Positions 12,479 through 23,500 of a stretch of DNA of 35,824 nt are shown here, piece by piece. Position 1 is the stretch's first letter, and the number at the start of each line of letters is the position of its first letter. The DNA is from a virus. The position numbers and the translations under genes are program-made. The notes beneath the pieces are model-generated. The model saw only the letters and a program-made list of their open reading frames with translations. It ran no database searches and was not told where the DNA came from. Where the stretch lies: IMG/VR virus record IMGVR_UViG_3300018421_000088, positions 1-35,824 of that record; one strand, written 5' to 3'.

Positions 12479-12693
12479 TGGCTGGCAAAATAAAAAAAGG
12501 TGAAAATATTTTTAGCAGACCAAACGTGCTAAAGAAATGGGCTATGGATTTATCTGAAGCCTGTGGCTCTCAAATTATAAATAAGAAACCAAATGTTTCT
12601 AACATAGATGCTTTAGTTGAGAAATTTGTAATTGACTACAATCATAATATGGAAATGTTAAATGGCAAAAAAACCAGCAAGAAAACCGATTAA
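12478..12693 (+). CDS. Hypothetical protein, 71 residues
   Basis: Starts in a TAATG overlap, weak RBS of its own. Sequence MAGKIKKGENIFSRPNVLKK followed by a helix and a C-terminal KKTSKKTD. Basic and soluble, no family recognised. It overlaps the following gene by 32 bp. Confidence 0.55.
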   Translation: MAGKIKKGENIFSRPNVLKKWAMDLSEACGSQIINKKPNVSNIDALVEKFVIDYNHNMEMLNGKKTSKKTD

Positions 12694-12928
12694 TGCTGCG
12701 ACTAAAGCTACCCTTCAAAAGAAGGCAGAAAACTCAAAGTACACTTATGGGCAACTTGCTGCTGTCTACAGACGAGGGCAAGGTGCTTATTTATCTAGTG
12801 GTAGCAAATCTTCTAGTATGGCTGCTTGGGCTATGGGTAGGGTAAATAGCTTTATTAGAGGTGGACATTCTCAAGATAATGACCTAAAGAAAAAAGGTAA
12901 GAAAAAAAGTGTCAAGAAAAAAAAGTAA
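12662..12928 (+). CDS. Small basic phage protein with W-x-M-x-R-V-N-S-F motif
   Basis: 88 residues. After MAKKPARKPINAATKATLQK comes a helix-rich centre with YGQLAAVYRRGQGAYLSSG and AAWAMGRVNSFIRGG, then a Lys-rich tail (KKKGKKKSVKKKK). The VYRRGxGAY...WAMxRVNSFI combination is shared by a family of small phage proteins often encoded near packaging or head genes (DUF5824-like). Family membership is a recollection from motif; function unknown. Basic ends suggest contact with DNA or other virion proteins. Confidence 0.6.
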   Translation: MAKKPARKPINAATKATLQKKAENSKYTYGQLAAVYRRGQGAYLSSGSKSSSMAAWAMGRVNSFIRGGHSQDNDLKKKGKKKSVKKKK

Positions 12929-13100
12929 ACGTAAAGTTCCTTATGAAAAAGGAGTTCCTTCTAAGTATTTAAAAAATAAAAAAAATCCTAAATCTAAAGT
13001 TGCTGCCGAGATTAAGAGGACTGCTAAACTTTATAAAGAAGGTAAATACATAAATTTAAAAGCTGTACAAAAAAGTAGAGCAGTTAGGAAAAAGAAGTAA
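12909..13100 (+). CDS. Lys-rich small protein, 63 residues
   Basis: Starts at GTG inside the Lys-rich tail of the gene before it. Nearly half of the residues are Lys or Arg (MSRKKSKRKVPYEKGVPSKY, IKRTAKLYKEGKYIN, RKKK). A central VPSKYL segment and an IKRTAKLYKEGK helix recur in small phage proteins near terminase genes, but no function is assigned. Possibly a packaged basic protein. Confidence 0.55.
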   Translation: MSRKKSKRKVPYEKGVPSKYLKNKKNPKSKVAAEIKRTAKLYKEGKYINLKAVQKSRAVRKKK

Positions 13101-13390
13101 TGGCACACGATGCACGTAAAAAGGCTATGTTAAAAAAACACGGACTATCAGGTGTCAATAAACCAAAACGTACTCCTAAGCATCCTAGTAAATCTCACGT
13201 TGTTTTAGCACAAGAAGGTCATAAAATAAAGTTAATTAGATTTGGTCAGCAAGGTGTTAGAGGTGCAGGTAAAAATCCTTCATCTGCTAAACAAAAAGCT
13301 AGACGTAAAAGTTTTAAAGCAAGACACGCTAAGAACATTAAGAAGGGTAAAATGTCCGCAGCCTATTGGGCTGATAAAGTAAAATGGTAA
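13100..13390 (+). CDS. Conserved small basic phage protein (IRFGQQG...SAAYWADKVKW family)
   Basis: 96 residues. The core HKIKLIRFGQQGVRGAGKNP and the C-terminal RKSFKARHAKNIKKGKMSAA followed by YWADKVKW are hallmarks of a small protein common in phages of marine bacteria (DUF6321-like by memory). The N-terminus has Lys-rich helices. Encoded directly before the terminase with a stop/start overlap. Function unknown; possibly a virion or DNA-binding component. Confidence 0.65.
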   Translation: MAHDARKKAMLKKHGLSGVNKPKRTPKHPSKSHVVLAQEGHKIKLIRFGQQGVRGAGKNPSSAKQKARRKSFKARHAKNIKKGKMSAAYWADKVKW

Positions 13391-15297
13391 AAAATATAAT
13401 CTGTATCGCACCTGACTGCGATAAACAGTTACCTGAAGGCAAAACTAAATATTGTAGTGATACTTGCTATAAACGTATATCTCAAAGAATACATAGAGCT
13501 AAACAAAAAGGAGAAACCTATGAAGTACCTGTTAAAGAAATTAATCAACCTAAATCTGCATCTGTCCGTAGAGGTTCTTTGTATGACAAGTTTAGGAATG
13601 ATGGTTATGCTTCTGAACTTATAAAAGATTTAATTACTAGAAAAGAAGTTGCTGATGCATTAGGTTGTACAGCAGGACACGTAGCTAGAATGTTAGCAGC
13701 ATATAGAGAAGATTTAGAAAAAGATATACAGGCAGAGAATTGGGAAGTATCTGATGATGCTAAACAATCTCTTGATGATTTTAAAAACTTTAGAGATAGA
13801 TACTTTTTAACAGAACAAGGTATACCTTTTGAAACAGCAGACTTTCACCACAACTGGATTAAGTCTATTAACAAAGCATTACTTAATGGTGGACAACAAA
13901 TGATACTAAGCCCACCACGACACGGTAAAACAGAATTGTTAATTCACTTTGTTATTTGGCTTATCTGTAGAAATCCTAACATAAGAATTATGTGGGTAGG
14001 TGGTAATGAAGATATTGCTATGAACTCTGTTATGTCTGTTATGGATACATTAGAACAGAACGAAAAACTTAAAGAAGATTTTTGTGGACCAGGTGGTAGC
14101 TTTAAACCAGCAACACGTGCAGGTAAGATGTGGTCAAGAAATGGTTTTACTGTATCTACAAGAACAGTATCAGGTATTAAATCTCCAACAATGATTGGTA
14201 TTGGACGTGGTGGCAAGATACTTTCTCGTGACTGTGACTTAATTATTGCAGATGACATTGAGGACCATAGCTCTACTATGCAACCTGCATCAAGAAACAA
14301 TACAAAAAATTGGTGGACTACAACATTAGGTTCTCGTAAAGAGGAACATACAGCTATGGTTCTTATAGGTTCAAGACAGCACCCAGATGATTTGTATTCT
14401 GCAATATTAGACAATGAGGCTTGGGATACAATAGTTGAAGAAGCACACGATTCAATGTGTGCATTACCTGAACTAGATGAAGAAGAACACGTAGATTGTA
14501 TGCTATGGGGTAGTAAAAGAACTTTTAAATGGCTAATGAACCGTAAAAGAGATTCTATGACTACTGGTGGTTTAAAGAATTTTGAAATGGTATATCTTAA
14601 TAAAGCATTTAGTGAAGCTGCAAGATTGTTTAATCCTGAACAAATATCTAAATGTTACGATATCAATATGCCTTTAGGTACAATACCTTCTGGTTCTTAT
14701 TTAGTTGCAGGACTTGACCCTGCTGCTACAGGTTATCAAGCAGGTTTCTTATGGGCAGTAGAAACTAAAGCTGGTGAAATTAATATGACAATGGTTGATT
14801 TAGACAACAACTTAGGTGGTGGTCTAGATGAAGCATTTGAATTAATTAAAAAATGGTGGGATATGTATGGTTGCTACCATTGGGTAATTGAAGAAAATGG
14901 ATTTCAAAAAGCAATAAGACAAGATAAAACTATTAAACAGTTTTGTAATGTACAAGGTATAAAGCTAGAAGGACACGAAACTCATAAAAACAAATGGGAT
15001 GAGAGATTTGGTGTTACTTCATTAGCACCTATGTTTAATGAACAATTAATTACATTACCTTATATGGATGCTGAAGCTCAAAGTAAAACAACATTGTACA
15101 CAAAACAATTAACTTACTTTGCATCTAAAGGTAAAGGTGGCAGAGGATACAAGTCTGATATTGTTATGGCAAGTTGGTTTCCAATGAAAGTTATTAGAAC
15201 CTTGACAAAACTAACTCACGCTGATATGGGAATTGACTACACTCCTAGCTTTGAAGGTTATAATAGTGTAGAATGGAATGAAATACCCTGGAGATAA
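13384..15297 (+). CDS. Large terminase subunit (TerL) with N-terminal zinc/HTH extension
   Basis: 637 residues. Residues 1-40 carry a zinc-finger-like CIAPDC...CSDTC and a basic helix; about 85-110 hold a helix-turn-helix (TRKEVADALGCTAGHVARML), the kind of DNA-recognition domain usually supplied by a separate small terminase. The motor follows: Walker A SPPRHGKTE (176-184), Walker B LIIADDIED (286-294). The RNase-H-like nuclease has acidic residues Asp445 (AGLDPAATG), Glu503/504 (VIEENG) and Asp592 (YKSDIVMAS). It packages DNA into the prohead at the portal using ATP and cuts the concatemer. The extension could replace a missing small terminase: no separate TerS is seen in the neighbourhood. 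Confidence 0.93.
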   Translation: MVKNIICIAPDCDKQLPEGKTKYCSDTCYKRISQRIHRAKQKGETYEVPVKEINQPKSASVRRGSLYDKFRNDGYASELIKDLITRKEVADALGCTAGHVARMLAAYREDLEKDIQAENWEVSDDAKQSLDDFKNFRDRYFLTEQGIPFETADFHHNWIKSINKALLNGGQQMILSPPRHGKTELLIHFVIWLICRNPNIRIMWVGGNEDIAMNSVMSVMDTLEQNEKLKEDFCGPGGSFKPATRAGKMWSRNGFTVSTRTVSGIKSPTMIGIGRGGKILSRDCDLIIADDIEDHSSTMQPASRNNTKNWWTTTLGSRKEEHTAMVLIGSRQHPDDLYSAILDNEAWDTIVEEAHDSMCALPELDEEEHVDCMLWGSKRTFKWLMNRKRDSMTTGGLKNFEMVYLNKAFSEAARLFNPEQISKCYDINMPLGTIPSGSYLVAGLDPAATGYQAGFLWAVETKAGEINMTMVDLDNNLGGGLDEAFELIKKWWDMYGCYHWVIEENGFQKAIRQDKTIKQFCNVQGIKLEGHETHKNKWDERFGVTSLAPMFNEQLITLPYMDAEAQSKTTLYTKQLTYFASKGKGGRGYKSDIVMASWFPMKVIRTLTKLTHADMGIDYTPSFEGYNSVEWNEIPWR

Positions 15298-17034
15298 ATG
15301 AAACCTCAAGACATAATTGAAAGAGCTATTCATCTTAAAAGAATGCACGATGATTCTTTAGTAGATAGAAGTAGATTCAGAGCAATATTAAATGGTGGCG
15401 AAGATGGAATTAGACAATTACTAGGTCCAGGATTAGATAACAATGAAGCATATACAATACCTGCTCCAAACTTATTGCTATCTGCATTAGATAGACTTTC
15501 TCAAAAAATAGGTAAAGTACCTTCTTTAGATGTACATATTACAAATGCAAGAGATTCTGCAAGAAATAAAACTAAGAAAGATAAATTAGAACGAATTATT
15601 AGTGCATACGATAAAATGCAAAGACTAGAGTTACAGCTACCACAAGTAGCTAGATGGTTACCAGGTTATGGTTTTGCTGTTTGGGTTATAACATCTAAGC
15701 CAGATGCTAATGGAAATATGTATCCTTGTGCCGAACTAAGAAATCCATATGATTGTTTTCCTGGTTATTACGGTAATATGCAAGAACCACAAGAATTAGC
15801 AATTATACAAAAAGTACCTGTAAAGAACTTAATAGCAATGTATCCAGAATTAAAGAGCTGGTTTGAAAGTTCTGATGATGAAAAAGATTCTTTTGATAGT
15901 TATAACTTAAATTATACAGATGACGGTAGTTGGGAAAACTCTAACGAGAATGGTGATGTAATTCTTGAGTATATGAATATAGAAGGTACATACGTTGTAC
16001 ACGTTGCATCAAAGAAAATTGTAGATTTTGTACCTAATCCTCTTAAATCAGGACCAGCATTTGTTATTGCAAAAAGATTTAGTTTTGATAGATTGCAAGG
16101 ACAGTTTGACCAAGTAGTAGGACTTATGGCATCTATGGCAAAGATAAATATTTTATCTGTAATTGCTATGGAAGACGCTGTCTTTACTGAAACTAACATA
16201 GTTGGTGAAATAGAATCAGGACAATATAGAAAAGGCAGAAATGCAATAAACTATTTAACACCAGGTTCTCAAGTAGTAAAACCTACAACTAACCTACCAT
16301 ATCAGTTGTTTGAAGCTGTAGGTAGATTAGAAAGGCAACTAAGAGTTGTTGCTGGATATCCAGTTCAGGACGATGCTATATCACCAAACTCATTTGTAAC
16401 AGGTAGAGGTCTGGAAGAACTGGAGTCTGGCGTAGGTGCAATGGTAAATGAATACCACACAATATTAGAATATGCTTTACAAGAAGTAGATTCTAAAAGA
16501 CTTGAGTTAGATGAAGTATTATTTGCTAATAACAGAAAACCTATATCAGGTACATACAAAGGTGCTGCTTTTTCTGAAAGCTATACACCTTCAACAGATA
16601 TTGATAAAAACTATGTAACAAGAAGAAAATATGGTGCTATGGCATCATTTGACGCTCCAAATAAAATTGTTACTGGTTTACAGTTATTACAAGCAGGTAT
16701 CATTGATAGAGAAACTATGCAACAAGAAATGGATGGTTTAGAAAACTTAACTCAAATCAATGAAAGAATTACAAAACAAAGAACAGAAGAAATTCTATAT
16801 CAAATGTTATTACAAAATTCCCAACAAGGCGATAAAGCAGCAATGATGGCTGTAGTAGAAATATATAACAGTCCAAAACAAATGGGCAGTATTTTAGATA
16901 AATACTTTACTGCTCAAGGTGAAGAACCTAGTCCTGAAGAGCAAGCGTTAATGCAAGCTGCACAACAGCAACAAGCACAAGCTCCTCAAGGTCCACCTAA
17001 CTTAGCAGCATTACTAGGAGGTGCAGGTGGCTGA
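15298..17034 (+). CDS. Portal protein
   Basis: 578 residues, directly after TerL with GGAG before the ATG. Typical features: helical N-terminus, the segment WLPGYGFAVWVITSKP and a YPCAELRNPYDCFPGYYG region (about 135-160) seen in portal proteins of this size, a long central helix region with MASMAKINILSVIAMEDAVF (about 278-297), and a Gln/Ala/Pro-rich C-terminus (QQQQAQAPQGPP). A dodecameric ring at the head vertex through which DNA is packaged and ejected. Identification rests on position, size and the overall pattern. Confidence 0.82.
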   Translation: MKPQDIIERAIHLKRMHDDSLVDRSRFRAILNGGEDGIRQLLGPGLDNNEAYTIPAPNLLLSALDRLSQKIGKVPSLDVHITNARDSARNKTKKDKLERIISAYDKMQRLELQLPQVARWLPGYGFAVWVITSKPDANGNMYPCAELRNPYDCFPGYYGNMQEPQELAIIQKVPVKNLIAMYPELKSWFESSDDEKDSFDSYNLNYTDDGSWENSNENGDVILEYMNIEGTYVVHVASKKIVDFVPNPLKSGPAFVIAKRFSFDRLQGQFDQVVGLMASMAKINILSVIAMEDAVFTETNIVGEIESGQYRKGRNAINYLTPGSQVVKPTTNLPYQLFEAVGRLERQLRVVAGYPVQDDAISPNSFVTGRGLEELESGVGAMVNEYHTILEYALQEVDSKRLELDEVLFANNRKPISGTYKGAAFSESYTPSTDIDKNYVTRRKYGAMASFDAPNKIVTGLQLLQAGIIDRETMQQEMDGLENLTQINERITKQRTEEILYQMLLQNSQQGDKAAMMAVVEIYNSPKQMGSILDKYFTAQGEEPSPEEQALMQAAQQQQAQAPQGPPNLAALLGGAGG

Positions 17035-17257
17035 TATTAATCAAGAATTTGCAAAAATAATAGCTTCTAACTTTACAGCAGAAGAACAACCTATGTGGGA
17101 AGAAGCATCTGAAAAATTAGAAACCAACCAACAGTTTGATGTAAGTAAAGTTATAGACATCTTGACAGTTGCATATATACCTATGGTAGGAAGAATAGAT
17201 ATATTAATTGTTCCTGATGACTTTGAATATGGAGAAGATTATGGCACGAGGAATTAA
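17027..17257 (+). CDS. Hypothetical protein, 76 residues
   Basis: Start at GTG 17027 (MADINQEFAKII...) because AGGAGG stands 5 nt before it; a GTG at 17021 overlaps that RBS. Acidic, mostly helical, ends DDFEYGEDYGTRN. Overlaps both neighbours by a few codons, so it is part of the portal operon. Possibly a small head or portal accessory protein; no family recognised. Confidence 0.55.
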   Translation: MADINQEFAKIIASNFTAEEQPMWEEASEKLETNQQFDVSKVIDILTVAYIPMVGRIDILIVPDDFEYGEDYGTRN

Positions 17258-17561
17258 AAGAAGATACTTATCTGAATCTTATGGTGAAGGTAAAGAGTTA
17301 GAAGAACAACAGCGTGCTGCTGAAATGTTTAAACAACCTACGGATACTGTAGAAGTACAGCCTGAACAAGCACCAGTTCCACCTAGAGTTGATGCTTTAC
17401 CTATTGGTAGACCTACTGAAAGACCAATGGAGTCTGTAACATCAAACAATTTAAATAAGTTTGGTCAAGGTTTACAAATGGATAGAAACTTTATACTAAG
17501 ACAAATGTATGCAGTATTACCAAGTGAGGATATTTTAGCATTAATGGATGATGGTATTTAG
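17241..17561 (+). CDS. Hypothetical protein, 106 residues
   Basis: Start at 17241 (MARGIKRRYLSESYGEG) with GGAG 7 nt upstream; the frame can be opened earlier at 17208 but without RBS. Basic start, Glu/Gln-rich centre (KELEEQQRAAEMF), a Pro-rich linker (VEVQPEQAPVPPRVDALPIG) and a helical end (NFILRQMYAVLPSEDILALM). Likely a virion-associated linker protein. No family recognised. Confidence 0.55.
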   Translation: MARGIKRRYLSESYGEGKELEEQQRAAEMFKQPTDTVEVQPEQAPVPPRVDALPIGRPTERPMESVTSNNLNKFGQGLQMDRNFILRQMYAVLPSEDILALMDDGI

Positions 17562-17569
17562 GAGTAAAT

Positions 17570-20500
17570 ATGGCGTGGGAGTGGAGCTTTACATCACCAT
17601 ATCAAGATGCTCTTGATTCTGACTTTGTAAAGCAAAGAAAACAACAAGCACAAGAACTTAGAACTTTTTTTTCTCAAAACAATATAGCTGAAAACTTAGC
17701 TGGTATATCACAACAATATGGTTATCTACCACGTGATGTTCAAGTTGGTGCTGCTATGGTTGGTTTGACAAAAGAAAGTCCAGAGTTTACTTCTATTATT
17801 GAATCTTATTTAGATAAAGAAAGAAGTTGGTGGGAAGGTGTTAAGGCAGCAACAAGAGGTGCTGTACGAGGTGCTTTTGTTGGTATGGAATCTGCTAGCC
17901 AATTTGTTAAAAGATATGGTACTGCAGGTATGCGTTATTATTCTAAGAAACAACAAAACCCTTTATTATTTTTTAGTGGTATTGGTACTGCAGCAGCTTT
18001 AATAAATCCTGATTACTATAACGAAGTTAAGAATGTATTTAAAGAAACAGGTCCTACATTAGCTGGTAGAGCATTTAAAGAAATAAGTAAAGGCAATAGA
18101 GTTAATTTAGGAGAAGGATATTTTGGTAATTCTACATTAGCTGAAGATACAGAAGTTTATAAAGAACTTGTTGGTAGAGGTGCTGATGCAGAGCAAGTTA
18201 GAGAAATAATACAAGAACAATTAGGAACACCATTATCACAACAAACTATTGATGATAGGGAAAGAGCTGCTATGTCTTATTCTGGTAGAAGAGGCACAGT
18301 TAAGTTATCTCCTGGTCGTGTTGCTGCAGTAGAAATATTTGAACCTGGAACAAAAGCATTTAAGTTTATGTCAGGTCTTATTGATGGTGCATACACAATA
18401 TTTACAGACCCTTCTACTTATTTTGGTATGGGTTTGTCTAGAGCAGGAAAAGTTGCAAGAACATACAATCCTACAGTAGTAAATCAAGGTGGACTTATAA
18501 ATAAAGCTGTAAGAGCTACTGTACATCAACCTACTGCAAAAGAATTTATAAATAGCAGAGTAGGTACAGATATTGCAGACTTACTAGCTAAGACAACTAC
18601 TTATGATGAAGTTGAAATAATTCTTAAAAAGAATGCTCGTGAAATGAATGATGGTGCATTATTAATGAGAAATCTTAGAGATACTAAAGATACAGAAACT
18701 ATTAAGAAATTATTGATTGATGCTATTGAAGATGATTTGAAATTTAACACAAGATTAGATGCAAACTCTTTGTTGTTTAAAGGTAAGTTTTCTAGAGCAG
18801 CAGCAAAAGCATTTTATGGACCAGACGTTTCTGCTGTTGGTTTTAAGACAGCAATGAAATTAAGAAATCAAAACAGTAAATGGAATCGATTATTTCAAGA
18901 ATTTCCTGCTCCTAAATTACACGCTAATGATTTAAACCAAACATTTTTTGAATTAAAAGACTGGATGAAATTTGCAAAAGTAGATGATGATGTTGCTTTT
19001 AAAGCACTAGATGATATTGCTAACAGTATTGATGATGAAGTATTAGACAATATAGCTAAAGCTGGTATGAAATCTGGAGACCCTAGACCTGCTAAATTAG
19101 CAAATGTTGTAAGAGTACTTGAAGTTTTAGGTGGAGAAAATGGTGTGCTTCCTCATATAGAAAAAAAGTTTATGGCTTTAGAGTTGCCTCCAGAACTTGT
19201 AAAAGGTATGAGAAAGTTTATGACATCTGTAGATGAAACAAGAAAATACTTTAGAGGTGCATTTGGAGAAGAATGGTTTCAAGGACAAAAGCTAGATGTA
19301 CTAGATAATTTTGGTAATGATGTTTTATCATTGCAGCTTAATCTTGATGAAGCACTAAAAGTAGTAGAAAAGATTGCAAGTAATGCAGGTATTAAAAAAT
19401 CTGTAATGGGCAATATGAATAAAATTTTAAAAACTGCTAAAGAAGATTTATCAAAAAGAGTAAATGATTCACCTGGTACTGGTAATACTTCTGCTGGATG
19501 GGCGCAGTTTGCTGATGATGGTTTTGAAGTATCTACTGCAGGTGATGACTTTGGAAAACAATTTTCTGCATTTAATGCAAAATTTTTAGATGGAGATTCT
19601 GTAGAACTTAAATGGGCAAAGGCTAAAGGTTACGACAGCATAGAACAAGCAAAAAGAAATCCTGCTGTAGATTCTGATGGTAGACCACTAGAAAATTTTA
19701 ATTATTATCCAGAGTATAAAAAAATATGGAATGCTTGGGCTGATGAAAACCCAGACCTTATTGAACAGTTAGCTATAAAAGCTCAAGGTAAAAAATTAAC
19801 AGATAAATTTGCTAATACAAATAACAATCAAGCTAGAGCATTATCAGAAATAATTAATGAAAGATTTGGAAAACAAAAAATAAAAGATATAAAAGCTGAA
19901 GGTAATCCTATAGCTATGAATAATAAAGTTAAAAATAGAGATAACATTATTTACAACAAAGACACTACAACTTTAGATATGATTATGTCTGGTAAAAGAA
20001 CTCATACAACTAGAACTCTTGCAGGTTATGGTTCATTAGCACCAAGAGTTGGTCAAATAAGATTAATGCAAGATAAAAATACTGGTAGACAAGTTATGGT
20101 AAGAATTACTGGTATTAATAAACTTCCAGATGATTTATTTGTAAATCCTGAATTAGAAGATTTAGCCAGAGAGTTAGCTAAAAAAGAAGGATATACATTT
20201 GAATTTTATCAAACTGCTATTAGTGGTAAATTGCAAAGACAAAAACAAAATAGACTTAGAGGTAGTTTAAAACCAGAAAATGAAATGGTAGGTGTTGAGT
20301 ACGAACTTGCTAGTCCTACAAATATTGTAAAAGACCTAGATAATGTAGCTAGTATTGGTGGATTGAAAGATGAATTTCTAGAAATGGTAGAGCCTGCTGC
20401 AACTATAGATAGGCTTACACCAGAAATGGATATTGTTGTAAAAGAAATAAATAGTGGTGGTCAAACAGGAGTAGATTTAAATGCATTAGAAATAGCATCT

Positions 20501-23500
20501 GATTTAGGTATTGCTACTGGTGGTAAAGGTATGCCTGGATTAACTGTAGCTGACCAGATAATGGGTAGGTATGACCATCAACAAGGTCAATTAATGAAGT
20601 ACAACGTACAAGATACTACTGAAGATATATTGATGGATTTAAAAAATGATTTATCAAACCTTATGCATAGGATTGCAAAGCATAATGAAGGTGTAAATTT
20701 TAAATCTACATTTGATGAATCAAGATTAACACCTGCAGAAATTGCAGCCTACAAAGCTATACAACAAAAACCATTTGACCAAATGTCAAAGATAGAAGTA
20801 GATAGACTTAGAGCAATAGAAATAAAAGCAAAAGGTGGATTTATAAATCAAACTTTAAGTAAAGATGCTAAAAAATCTATTGATGAATATATAAAGAAAT
20901 TTAAAACTGGTGCAGAAGGTGGACTTCTTTATAAACAATATAAACTAGAAGATGAGATAGCTGACTTAACAAAAGAGATAAAACTTAGAAAAGAACAAGC
21001 ATTAAAAAAAGGTGTAATATCTGTTAATGCTACTGACGAAGAAATACAAGAAGTTCTTAAAAATGGTGAATTAGCTATTTCTGCATTACAAAAATTAAAT
21101 GTAAAACTTGAAGGAAAAAACTTTAGAGGTCAAACTCAAGATGGTAAAAGAATTAGAGAACGAGCTATACCTTCTAAAGAGCTAGAGGGTTTACTTGAAG
21201 AAGGTAAAGATTTAGACCAAACAATTTTAGATTTACAAGATAAAGCATCAATATTTAATTTTATTGAAAATCCTAGAATATCTTATTACTTAGGAACAGA
21301 GCCTGGAGTACCTCTTAGTAGAAAAGGTGTAAAAGTAAAAGAATATAAATTTGGTGAAGCAGACTTAGGAATTGCACCTGACGAAGATAAAGCAAAGTTA
21401 GCAGAAAAAGCAGGATATACACTTTCTAAAGAAGATTTAAGACAACCTTCTAAAAGGGTTATTGAGTATGATGATTTTGATATAGATGGATATGTTGAAT
21501 CAGTAGAAGAAGGTGGATTATATATTGCTTCATTGCAAGCTAAGAAATTAAAAAATGTAAATGAATTAAATCGTATACGTGAAGTAATGAAATACAAAGG
21601 TAAAGACGCTGATAGATATCTAACACTTACTGATGAAATAAGAAAATTAGAAACAGGTGATATAGGTTCTATGAAACCCGACGCTAGATACTATGCCAAG
21701 AGAACATCTATGAACGTTGATAACACAGATGCAACAATAGTTTTGTTTAGTAAAAAAAACATACTGCAAGATATAGGAACAGCTAAAACTATATTATATG
21801 CATCTAGGGGTAAATGGGTTGGAGCAAATTGGAAAGCAGAAATAACTAAAAATATTGATAAATATAAAACTGGTGTATTTGCTAAGACTTTAAATAAACC
21901 ATTAATAATTATTGATATGGATAACCCAACATTAACTGATGAGTTTATAGAACAAGCACAAAAACTTCTTAAAGGTAAAAAGGTAAATGTTGCTGGTCCT
22001 AGAAAGTTTACAGATAAAGAATCTATAGAAAGAGTACTAAGACCTTTGTTAGTTAAAAGCAAAGTTCCATTTACTAAAAAGAAAGCTGGTAAAAAATTAT
22101 TAAAAGAATCTAAAGTAACTCCTCAACAGATATTAGATTTCTTTCAAGAAAAAGTACAAGACCAAAGTTTAATGAATGATATTGCTAATTCCCTATTTGA
22201 AGAAGCTAATATACAAAACATAGCAAGAGTTAAAGGTAGACCTACTGCACAGTTAGTTGCAGAGTACCTTGCTAGTGATGCTATACCTATGCCTGATGCT
22301 AGATTATTCCTTAGAGTATTTAGTCCTGCAAGAGAGTTTTGGTTAAGAGCTGCAGGTAAAGGTAAGATGATACCTCAAAGATTACCTGGATTACAAGAGG
22401 ATGAATTTATATCATCACAGTTTGAAAAAGAATTAGCTAAACCTCTTAACAGACTTTATGAACTTACAACAATGGAAGATAAGAAGGTAAGTCAAACTGC
22501 AGAGTTGTTTGTTAGAAATGCACGTAAACAATTTAAATTAACTAAGAACGAAGAAGAAGGTGTAGTAAGAGAACTTACTGCAGGTTATTTAGGATTACTT
22601 GGAGATTCATTTATGAACAAGGCTTGGAAACCAGCAATACTTCTTAGAGCTGCGTGGACATCAAGAGTTGTAGGTGAAGAACAAATGCGTATGTGGATGG
22701 ATAACCTAGACAATGTATTTAGTCATCCTCTCTCTGCATTTGCTTGGATAATGGGTAAAGATAAAAGACGTTTGTTTAATGAAGTAAGAGGTTATGGAGA
22801 TGAGGAAGTTGCAGAAAGATTAATAGCTAAAGGTGTATATGACATTATGGGAGATACATTAGGAGATTCTCTTGAAGCACAATCTTCTTTAACAAAATCT
22901 CACGGTGGTGTATTAGACCCAGAAGGTTTATCTAGGAAATGGTCTTTTGAAGAAGTATCTATTAATGATGATAAGTTTATACCAGGTGCTGCTTCAGAGT
23001 TACTTCAGTTATCTGATGACCCATTAACTGCTGAAATAGCATACAGACTTACTGGATTCAATGGAACATTTAGAGGACAGATAATAGAACAAAAACAATT
23101 TACACCACAGAAAGTAAAAAACAATCCTAACAAAATATTTGTATTTGGAGATAACATAGCTGGTACTGGTAAAGGTGGTCAAGCAGTTATTAGAGGTAAT
23201 CCTAATATTATAGGAATTCCAACAAAACATTCTCCTAGAAAGTTTTTTACTGATGATGATTATGAGGTAGCAGTAGAAGCTATTGATAAAGCATTAGCAG
23301 AGATAGATGATGCTAGAGGTTTAGGTAAAGTTATTGTATTACCTAAAGATGGTATAGGTACAGGGAGAGCAGGACCTAAAGACCCTAAAACTGGTAAGTA
23401 TACTGGTTTAGAAAAACAAGCTCCAAAAATAAATGCTTACCTTCAAAAAAAACTTAAAGAATTAAAAGCAGAAAAAACAGATGCTGTATTAGATGATGTT

